Shown here: piece after piece, positions 22,801 to 34,800 of the stretch
Layout of the letters: every line of letters starts with the position of its first letter
How positions within the stretch are numbered: the stretch's first letter is position 1
Source: Apostichopus japonicus
Lineage: Eukaryota; Echinodermata; Holothuroidea; Aspidochirotida; Stichopodidae
Direction: 5' to 3'
Length of the DNA stretch: 64,000 nucleotides
NCBI RefSeq assembly: GCF_037975245.1
Contig: NC_092572.1
Coordinates: forward strand, 2,267,501-2,331,500
Notes under the pieces: model-generated
The model's database searches: none
What the model saw: only the letters and a program-made list of their open reading frames with translations
What the model was told of the DNA's origin: nothing
Translations under genes and position numbers: made by a program

Positions 22801-25800
22801 GTATACTGTACACAAGTATACTGTATTACTGGTATAAAAGCATACTGTATACCGGTATACAAGTATACTGTACACAAGTATACTGTATTACTGGTATAAA
22901 AGCATACTGTATACCGGTATACAAGTATACTGTACACAAGTATACTGTATTGCTGGTATACAAGTATATTGTATACCGGTATACAAGTATACTGTACACA
23001 AGTATACTGTATTACTGGTATAAAAACATACTGTATACCGGTATACAAGTATACTGTACACAGGTATACTGTATTACTGGTATAAAAGCATACTGTATAC
23101 CGGTATACAAGTATACTGTACACAAGTATACTGTATTACTGGTATAAAAGCATACTGTATACCGGTATACAAGTATACTGTACACAAGTATACTGTATTG
23201 CTGGTATACAAGTATAATGTATACCGGTATATAAGTATACTGTACACAAGTATACTGTATTACTGGTATACAAGTATATTGTATACCGGTATACAAGTGT
23301 ACTGTACACAAGTATACTGTATTACTGGTATACAAGTATACTGTACACAAGTATACTGTATTACTGGTATACAAGTATATTGTATACCGGTATATAAGTA
23401 TACTGTACACAAGTATACTGTATTACTGGTATACAAGTATATTGTATACCGGTATACAAGTGTACTGTACACAAGTATACTGTATTACTGGTATACAAGT
23501 ATACTGTACACAAGTATACTGTATTACTGGTATACAAGTATATTGTATACCGGTATACAAGTATACTGTACACAAGTATACTGTATTACTGGTATAAAAA
23601 CATACTGTATACCGGTATACAAGTATACTGTACACAAGTATACTGTATTACTGGTATACAAGTATATTGTATACCGGTATACAAGTATACTGTACACAAG
23701 TATACTGTATTACTGGTATAAAAACATACTGTATACCGGTATACAAGTATACTGTACTCAAGTATACTGTATTACTGGTATAAAAGCATACTGTATACCG
23801 GTATACAAGTATAATGTACACAAGTATACTGTATTACTGGTATACAAGTATATTGTATACCGGTATATAAGTATACTGTACACAAGTATACTGTATTACT
23901 GGTATACAAGTATATTGTATACCGGTATACAAGTATACTGTACACAAGTATACTGTATTACTGGTATACAAGTATATTGTATATCGGTATACAAGTATAC
24001 TGTACACAAGTATACTGTATTACTGGTATACAAGTATATTGTATACCGGTATACAAGTGTACTGTACACAAGTATACTGTATTACTGGTATACAAGTATA
24101 CTGTACACAAGTATACTGTATTACTGGTATAAAAACATACTGTATACCGGTATACAAGTGTACTGTACACAAGTATACTGTATTACTGGTATACAAGTAT
24201 ACTGTACACAAGTATACCGTACACAAGTATACTGTATTACTGGTATACAAGCATACTAAATACCGGTATACAAGTATACTGTACACAAGTATACTGTATT
24301 ACTGGTATAAAAACATACTGTATACCGGTATACAAGTGTACTGTACACAAGTATACTGTATTACTGGTATACAAGTATACTGTACACAAGTATACTGTAC
24401 ACAAGTATACTGTATTACTGGTATACAAGCATACTGTATACCGGTATACAAGTATACTGTACACAAGTATACTGTATTACTGGTATACAAGCATACTGTA
24501 TTACTGGTATACAAGTATACTGTACACAAGTATACTGTATTACTGGTATACAAGTATATTGTATACCGGTATACAAGTGTACTGTACACAAGTATACTGT
24601 ATTACTGGTATACAAGTATACTGTACACAAGTATACTGTATTACTGGTATACAAGTATATTGTATACCGGTATACAAGTGTACTGTACACAAGTATACTG
24701 TATTACTGGTATACAAGTATATTGTATACCGGTATACAAGTGTACTGTACACAAGTATACTGTATTACTGGTATACAAGTATACTGTACACAAGTATACT
24801 GTACACAAGTATACTGTATTACTGGTATACAAGCATACTGTATACCGGTATACAAGTATACTGTACACAAGTATACTGTATTACTGGTATACAAGCATAC
24901 TGTATTACTGGTATACAAGTATACTGTACACAAGTATACTGTATTACTGGTATACAAGTATATTGTATATCGGTATACAAGTGTACTGTACACAAGTATA
25001 CTGTATTACTGGTATACAAGTATACTGTACACAAGTATACTGTATTACTGGTATACAAGTATATTGTATACCGGTATACAAGTATACTGTACACAAGTAT
25101 ACTGTATTACTGGTATAAAAACATACTGTATACCGGTATACAAGTATACTGTACACAAGTATACTGTATTACTGGTATACAAGTATATTGTATACCGGTA
25201 TACAAGTATACTGTACACAAGTATACTGTATTACTGGTATAAAAACATACTGTATACCGGTATACAAGTATACTGTACACAAGTATACTGTATTACTGGT
25301 ATACAAGTATATTGTATACCGGTATACAAGTGTACTGTACACAAGTATACTGTATTACTGGTATACAAGTATACTGTACACAAGTATACTGTATTACTGG
25401 TATACAAGTATATTGTATACCGGTATACAAGTATACTGTACACAAGTATACTGTATTACTGGTATACAAGTATATTGTATACCGGTGTGACAGTTTTTCC
25501 CCCCTGAAAATATTCCCCCCCGGGGGGAATATTTCCTAGGAAATTTTCCCCCCGGGTGGAGATTTCCTAGGAAATATTCCCCCCCGGGTGGGCATTATTC
25601 CTAGGAAATATTTCCCCCAACCTGGAAAAATTCCCCCGCACCTTCATGTAATTCTAGTTAATTATATTTTTGTACACCTATCAAGGATATCTCATCATGG
25701 AACTATAATAAGGAGATTTTAACATTTTTTGGGCATGAACTTGGAATATATCATTCCTGCAATAAGGATATTCAGAGGAAATGTCTTGGGTTAGGGTTAG

Positions 25801-28800
25801 GCCATGAATGCAGTGCCATGAATGGAATGGGACTAGCTCTGATGCTCTGATGTAGTCAAGTATATAATCATTGTAAATTGAAACTATTACATTGTGCTGG
25901 TATGATGGTTCCACAGGAGGATTCAATGTTTATTGGGAAGGGGTTGACTTATTGATTACTGATTATGAGCTGTGGTGAAGCTCAATGGGATTATCTTAAT
26001 TCATGGCTTATGAGGGTGAACATCAAAAGGGATTGCTGCACTGAAGCCAATTATACATACTGTTACACAGATAGTCCTGATTGATATGGTGTGGGAATGT
26101 TGGGTATATAGAGTGGACCCAAATTCCTCGATATGAAATTGGATATTGGGAGTTGGCTACTGATTTTCTCAACTGGCTAAATTACACCAATCCTTGCAAC
26201 TAACTGTCCGCTGGCCACTAAAAAAAATGTTGCGAATGCGTGAAGGATATATTCCTAGCGTTTAATTGCCATGAACAAGCGATCGACCATCTCATCATAC
26301 ACTGAATTTGAGATATCGCCTATTGGAATATAGGAATATTATGAAATTCATTGCAAGCTAAAGACTTGCAGGTGCTGGCAGGAAAATTGATCATGCTTAT
26401 GGTGGGGGGGGGGGGGTAAATTTTCATGGTGGGGGGAATTTATCCTAGGAAAAATTCCCCTGGGGGGAAAATTTTGGGGGGGGGGGAATTTCCTGTTACA
26501 CCGGTATACAAGTATACTTTATACACGCATACACATACAAGCATACTGCATAATTGCATACTAGTATGCTGTACACTGGTATACAAGTATACTGAACACA
26601 AGTATACTGTATTTCTGGTATACAAGCATACTGGACACTAAAGAGACAGATTTTGTTCTTTCCCTTCCTCATCGGGTGAGAATGGAACATTACACTGGTA
26701 AATACATTGCACAAATATTTAATATAAGTTGAAACAGTGTTAAATTGTCATCAGAGCAGTCTGTTAATGAAGATGTACTGACTAACCGTCTGTTGATCCA
26801 TAAGGAATCTGGATCAAATCCTGGACTTGGAGTAAACTGATCCTTGGGCTGTTTCCACCTCCGGAAGAGCACCAGGAAGAGTAACACCAACACCACTAAT
26901 AGAAGTCCACCAAACACAACACCAATGATAACACCAACTGACAGGGATCTCCTCTGAGGTTGGATGGAAGCATCTATAGAGACTGGGGTGGGGGGGATAT
27001 AAGCAGTGGTTATTAGAAGGAGGGGCATGAAGGGGTGAGGTGGGATGTCTTTAGTAATATGCTAAGAATTTATACAACTTTTGTTTAGGAATATTTTCTC
27101 TGGGAAAATGTTGGTTGCATCAAGTACAGAATGGTAAAGAGGATAAAACTTTATTTTGCTGGGATGTTTAATGTTCCAGGTTCCCAAATGAATATTCAGG
27201 GCTGTATGAAGAATTTCTACTCTATTCTGGTGTAAACAAGATCTCCTCTAATCATGTGTAAAGTTTAAACTTTACACATTACTAAACCTACTCAGTAATT
27301 ACCTTTCTCAGTATTGACAGTCACCACCGAGGTGTAAGGAGCGATACCACTCTCTGTTTCATATGACATTTTCACTTCATATTCGTTGGCTGGATTCAAC
27401 GATCTAATCAGATACTGATCAGCCGGGTTGTAGACAAAGATTTCTACAAAGTCTCCTCCAGCTGTGCTATCTCTAAAGCTGAGAATGTATCGGAGGAAAT
27501 CTGGTGGAGATATAGCCTGCAAAGAAAAGCAAACACACCAAGAAAACTTCAGATTGGTTAGTCTTAAGGTGCAAATTCTACAGATGTTATATAATGTGTT
27601 ACATGACTAGTAGAAATAAACTGTTTGTTCAGAGAGAGTAATATATTAATTTGTATAATATATAGCTCTGTGTAATTTATGTCAATTGTTCAGTTTATAA
27701 TATTAAGAGACATATAATTGTTGCTTCTACTTCACATACATGCAGTAACAGACAGATATTTATAGTTTTCACTTCCCAATAGACTTCACTCAAATTATTA
27801 CAACAACCTTCTGTGTGAATTCTAGAAAAGAGTTGTTATTGGTCCAAAATGGTGCAACAAGCTGGTAATTATTCTCAAACATTGGCATCAACAGCAACCT
27901 TAGACCCAATTCATATATGCAAAGTAGGTTAGACTGATATGCTCAATGTTCATGTTGAAACTTTGTTTAAGTTGTACAGATCCCTGGAGATGATGTAATA
28001 AACTTAAACAAAGGCTCATTTCAAATGGAGCTGATCTTGATATTAGTTACTAATACAGACAATACCAGCACTAACAGTTTTCTTTCAAAGTCATACTTAA
28101 TTGAGATAGTTATCTTTAATATGTTGACACTTACCCTCCACATGACTAGAATGCTATCACTGCCTGCTGGTAGAACTTGAACATCTTGTAAAACAACTAC
28201 TGGAACTAATAAGAAAACATTGTAACAAAGAACAGAGAAAGGGAAGAGGTAAAAACCTGAGAGAGAAGCATGCCATGCTACAGTGATAGGTCATACAATG
28301 GTTTGCTCAAACAGACTGCATCTATGGAGGGCCATTTATGCCTAATAATAGGAACTAACATAGACATAAATTCCCCTTGATCTGGTATGGGTGGCCCCAT
28401 ATACATCTATGGAGGGCCATTTGTACCTAATCATTAGGACTGACATATATATCAATTCCCCTTGATCTGGTATGGGTGGCCCACATATGCATCTTTGGCG
28501 GGCCATTTGTTCAAAAAAAAATCAAAACCAATGAAAGAACAGTACAAAAAACATTTCCATCCATATTTTTCCATCTAAACTTGTTCCCAGTTTTCTTTTT
28601 CCATATTTTTGATACTTCTTCTATTGTCTTGATAATCTACTGCAGCAGGATATCCATTCTCAAGTTAAAGGACTGACAAAACTCTTCATAACAGGCTTAA
28701 TTAGTTTAAATTTGGCTTCTAAACCAATTATATGTACTAAATGTTGTCTAAAATCAGGATTAACTTACCAGGGTAGCCAGTCTTCACTTCAGTAATGGTA

Positions 28801-31800
28801 TCTGTGCTCTCTAACTTCAACTTGGTATTCACCACCCTCAAGGCTATCCTATACAGGACTGAAGGTTGAAGATCAGCTAACAACTCAGCCATATCATCGT
28901 TGTACGCCTTAGACAGGGTCACATGATCAGCAAAACTGTCATTTATTCGTCCATATTGAATCTCATAGACTATGTTTACTGCAGCAGGAAAATCCAGAAA
29001 TGGACACCACAACAAAATAAGAAAACAATTACCACATACGTCTTATGACCAATATAGTTCTCTTTTACAAAATATGTGAAACTATTTTATTCCTATATAT
29101 TTATAACTAATCCTGTAGTGAGTGACAATGACTTTACAAGTGTATGACCTTAATACTACCACACAGACAATTGAAACTACGCAAAAAGATTGGACTTGCA
29201 TCCTTCCCCCCCCCCCCCCCACACGCCAAAACCACCCAAAAAAGTCAATAAAAATAACAAAAGAAGAAAACAAACTGCTTGTTTCTCCTGAATTTAGACC
29301 TGACTTAGAATGACCTTGACCTTTTACTCAGGTTGATATATAAGCATTCAGGTGGAATATATTAACTAGATGCTATGTACAATAAGTACATCTGGTTGTT
29401 GATTTAACATGTTTGTAAATACCTGTCTTGTTGCTAGTACATTAACTGTCTCACCTGCATTCCCATTGACATTCTGTGGTTCTGCCCAAGATATCAAGAT
29501 GCTGTTTCCAATTACTCTCGTCTCCAAGTTTTCCACAGCATCTGGAACTGTGTGTTAAGATTGTGAGAAGGACATTTAATAACAACTCTCAACGCACTTA
29601 ATCTTACGTTTGAATATGTTTCTGACATTGAAATAAACGTATATATCCTGATTGATGTTCCTTACTGCAAACCCCAATTGGATTCCTCACTGAGTTAAAC
29701 ACAATTGCTTCAAATGTTTATTATAATGCAACTAGCTGTTGTAGTAACAATTAAGCATTGGGTAATAGAGATACTATTAGCACAGTGGAGTGTTCGATCT
29801 TTACTTTTCATACCAGGGTTATGCAAATGACGCCCAAGAGAAGAGTTTTCTTCAGGTCTTCTTTGTATACATTTTTTTAAATGAATAATTAGATTTTTAA
29901 AGCGCAGACAGATTTCCCAAGAACGGTGCTCTAGGCGCAATAACGGTGCTGAAGGCGCAGTATCGGTGCTCAAGTAGTAAAACACCATCTACCTAATCAA
30001 TATTCATGGCTATTACAGGATTTCATCCTGCCCACCGACACAAAAACTTACCATCTTCTGCAGTAAATATAACCGGTGAGAAGTCACTAAACTGACTGAC
30101 ACCTAGTCCGTTTCTAGCTGACACCCTGAATTGGTATCCTGTGTATGGGGCAATAACTTACCATCTTCTGCAGTAAATATAACCGGTGAGAAGTCACTAA
30201 ACTGACTGACACCTAGTCCGTTTCTAGCTGACACCCTGAATTGGTATCCTGTGTATGGGGCAATAACTTACCATCTTCTGCAGTAAATATAACTGGTGAG
30301 AAGTCACTAAACTGACTGACACCTAGTCCGTTTCTAGCTGACACCCTGAATTGGTATCCTGTGTATGGGGCAATAACTTACCATCTTCTGCAGTAAATAC
30401 AACCGGTGAGAAGTCACTAAACTGACTGACACCTAGTCCGTTTCTAGCTGACACCCTGAATTGGTATTCTGTGTATAGGGCAATAACTTACCATCTTCTG
30501 CAGTAAATATAACCGGTGAGAAGTCACTAAACTGACTGACACCTAGTCCGTTTCTAGCTGACACCCTGAATTGGTATTCTGCAGTAAATATACTGGTGAG
30601 AAGTCACTAAACTGACTGACACCTAGTCCGTTTCTAGCTGACACCCTGAATTGGTATCCTGAGTATGGGGCAATAACCATCTTCTGCAGTAAATATAACT
30701 GGTGAGAAGTCACTAAACTGACTGACACCTAGTCCGTTTCTAGCTGACACCCTGAATTGGTATCCTGTGTATGGGGCAATAACTTACCATCTTCTGCAGT
30801 AAATATAACCGGTGAGAAGTCACTAAACTGACTGACACCTAGTCCATTTCTAGCTGACACCCTGAATTGGTATTCTGTGTATAGGGCAATAACTTACCAT
30901 CTTCTGCAGTAAATATAACCGGTGAGAAGTCACTAAACTGACTGACACCTAGTCCGTTTCTAGCTGACACCCTGAATTGGTATTCTGCAGTAAATATACT
31001 GGTGAGAAGTCACTAAACTGACTGACACCTAGTCCGTTTCTAGCTGACACCCTGAATTGGTATCCTGAGTATGGGGCAATAACCATCTTCTGCAGTAAAT
31101 ATAACTGGTGAGAAGTCACTAAACTGACTGACACCTAGTCCGTTTCTAGCTGACACCCTGAATTGGTATCCTATATATGGGGCAATAACTTACCATCTTC
31201 TGCAGTAAATAAAGCCGGTGAGAAGTCACTAAACTGACTGACACCTAGTCCGTTTCTAGCTGACACCCTGAATTGGTATTCTGCAGTAAATATACTGGTG
31301 AGAAGTCACTAAACTGACTGACACCTAGTCCGTTTCTAGCTGACACCCTGAATTGGTATCCTGAGTATGGGGCAATAACCATCTTCTGCAGTAAATATAA
31401 CTGGTGAGAAGTCACTAAACTGACTGACACCTAGTCCGTTTCTAGCTGACACCCTGAATTGGTATTCTGCAGTAAATATACTGGTGAGAAGTCACTAAAC
31501 TGACTGACACCTAGTCCGTTTCTAGCTGACACCCTGAATTGGTATCCTGTGTATGGGGCAATAACTTACCATCTTCTGCAGTAAATATAACTGGTGAGAA
31601 GTCACTAAACTGACTGACACCTAGTCCGTTTCTAGCCGACACCCTGAATTGGTATCCTGTGTATGGGGCCAGGTCCTGAATGGTTCTTGACGTCTTTTCT
31701 GTGGTACCGGCTGTCAATGTGGTGCCATTACCAGCAAACTGGATGTACTCAATTAAATATGATGAGACCGTGAGGTTACTTGTGGATTCTGGAGCTAACC

Positions 31801-34800
31801 AGAAGATATCGATGGTCTTGGAGGTTAAACTGTTTACTTCAGGTGTGAAAGGAGAGCCAGGTGCTGTTAGTCAAAGTCAAAAGGTAAGAACAAATTACCT
31901 GAAAAATTGTACAAAATGCAAATATATGACACAGATACTTTAAAACGACAAAAGAAGAAAAGCTCAAGAACATTCTACCATCACCTCTACAATACTCAGA
32001 CTTCCTGATTGTCAATGAGGCACCAGCAAACAGTATTAAACAAGTTACACACACTACAGCTATGGAGTAGACAAAACAACATATTATTCAGTAATTAAAC
32101 AGTTTAATAAGTTAATTGGTAGAAAAGTAATATTGCATTACAACCTGCACTGGTTTAAAGCTGCTGTTTATTTTCTAGTTCTTTTGTTTCATCTTTTCAA
32201 ACATAATTATCAAATTTAAAATTTGTCTAAGTACTGTCCATGGTTTAAAGCATGCAGGATTGAACCAAAAAAGAAACACTGACCTTGTAGAAAAGCAGAC
32301 ACAGAGCCATATTTATTCTGAAGGAAACATCGGTACCGCCCTCTCTCAGCTACATCCAAGCCTCTCACAACCAACCCACCATCTCTTTGAACAGAATGGT
32401 TTGGGACATTGTTGGCTGCAACATCATTGGCATACCAAACAATCAGTGGTGAGGGTGCTCCTTTGCTTAAACATCTCAGAGTTACGGTGCTGGTTGCAGG
32501 GACGGCCGATACCTCAACAATAACAGGGATTCCTAAAAGAAAAAAAAAGAATTGAACATTCAATTCTCTGTTGCAGGGACAGCTGAAACCTCAACAATAA
32601 CAGGAATTCCTAAAAGACAAAAAAGAATTGAACATTCAATTCTCTGTTGCAGGGACAGCTGATACCTCAATAATACATGTAACTCGCTCCTCTAAGGTCT
32701 TCCAGACAATGACATCTCCAAGCTGCAACGGGATTAAAACACTCCTGCTCGTCTCATCTCTGGTGTCCCTCGTGCTCTTAATATATCACCTATTTGAAAA
32801 TATTTACAATGGCTTCCTGTGAAGATGAGCATCTCTTTCAAGATTCTTCTGATGACCTTTAAAGCTTTACACGAACACTCTCCAGTCCATCTGTTGGGAC
32901 CTATACACCCTTAGGCACCGACCAGTTTGTTAGGTCATCCAGCTGATCTTTTCTCACCGGTGTCCCACAGGATATTTCCTTAAAGTCATTTGGTCAACAT
33001 TCTTTTTCTTACACCTCTGCATCTCTCTGGAATGCCCTCCAGGATGACATTCGACTAAACAACAACTTGAACTCCTTTAAATATGTTAAAGACTCACTTA
33101 TTTGTAAATACTTTTGTTAGATTTTTCTTTCTTTAGCTCTAAGAGGCTTTTGCATTGTGCGCTTTATAAATTCCTAATATTATTATTATTATTAACATTA
33201 ACAGAATTCCTAAAAAAAAAAATTCTGAGCTCAGTCTCAAGAAATAACTGATCTGGTATGAAGTAAGAAAATGCTATGAAAAATGTACATGGTTCTACAC
33301 CAACAATATGATGTAAATGTAACTTGCATGACCTAATCACATCCCAAAATAGGTACAAGCTATTCATTATCCTCCTCTGAGTACGAAAATTCAATTTGCC
33401 ATCTTAAATCATAATTCTTACCTTCAATTGTGACTGTTAAGAAGCTTTCAACGCTGCCTAGGATGTTTTCAGCTTTGCATCTGAAGTCTCCATCATGTAG
33501 CGCCACCTCAGGTGTGTAGATGACGAAGTAACTGCTAACCCCTACAACGTCCAGGTAATACTTGTCATCCATGGGCTCTACCAGCTCCCCTGAAGGGAAG
33601 TACCAGGATACAGACGGGAATGGCTCACCATCCGTGTCACATTTCAATATGGCTCTCAAAGATAATCCTTCCCCAGTGATTTGCCAGGTTGAAGTTGTTA
33701 TGGATGGAGGATCTGAAAAGAAATAAAACTTTAAACTTCCACGGAGAATGTCACAATATCACACAACTGCCTGCCAGTATTATGGGATCTACTTCAACTT
33801 AATTCAAGATATCATTAAAGGAGTTTATTAATACCTGATTTCATATTTGACTTAAAGAATCAACAAATAATTCAACATATCATGATTAAACCCTGTGGTC
33901 TCAAGCAGACTTATCTTCTACCACATGATATGAGCCGTTCATTATGGGCAGATGCCTGTTAACCATATCTGTATTGAGCATATCAGAATCATATCTTGTG
34001 CAAATTCAACATGATTGTTTTTGCAATGACTGTCAAGTCCTGTTGCAGTTACTGATTACAAGTTCCCTTATTAAATACCGACAAATGTTATTCTTTATTA
34101 TTTAAAGTCAAATATTCTTTGTCCCCCACTGTTTATCTCCCACCTCTCCTCTTCCTCTGTTGGTTTCTTTCTTTCTTCTCTCCATCCCTTGTCTACTAAT
34201 CCCCTTACATCTATTTCATTGTGTTCACCATGCTCATTAACCTGTCTGTATTCTGTGCGTGTTTTTGTCCATTCTGTTACTGTTACTTGTCATTTAGCCT
34301 TTGAAGAAGATCCTGCTAGGATCAAAACGTCAGGCCAACTTACTTTTACACAGAATCATATCTTGTGCAAACTCTAAATTCAACATGATTGTTGTTGCAG
34401 TTACTGATTACAAGTTCCCTTACTGAATACTGATAAAGATTATTCTAAGATACTTACAGTTAACTGTTAAATACACAGTCATCTCTACGGATCCGATGCT
34501 GTTAACTGCCTCACATATAAACCATCCTTCATCATCTCTTGATACCACTGAGAATGATAAGTCTCCTTCATCAGTAACAGTTGACTGGAATCCTCTCACA
34601 ATTGGGACATTCTCTCCTAACCCTATCTCTTCACCTCGTACTCCTGAACCGTCACTCAGGTACCAACTAATAGCCGGAGTCTCTCTTGCTGCAGCTCTAC
34701 AAGGCAGAACAGCAGGCTGGCTCTGATTGGCTGTGATATTGTCATTTGGTGAGGTGAATTCTGGGATATCTGAAGTAAATATGTGAAATGGGACAAAAGA

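Noticed and set aside
22597-25539. Open frames of 227-359 codons rich in Tyr, Ile and Cys on both strands
   Set aside because: They run through a minisatellite whose unit lacks stop codons; unit length 62 bp means no fixed peptide repeat, and the region is an intron of the receptor gene.
25791-25803. Telomere-like GGGTTAGGGTTAG
   Set aside because: Only two repeats, inside the 1013-bp element; no array and no sign of a chromosome end or fusion.
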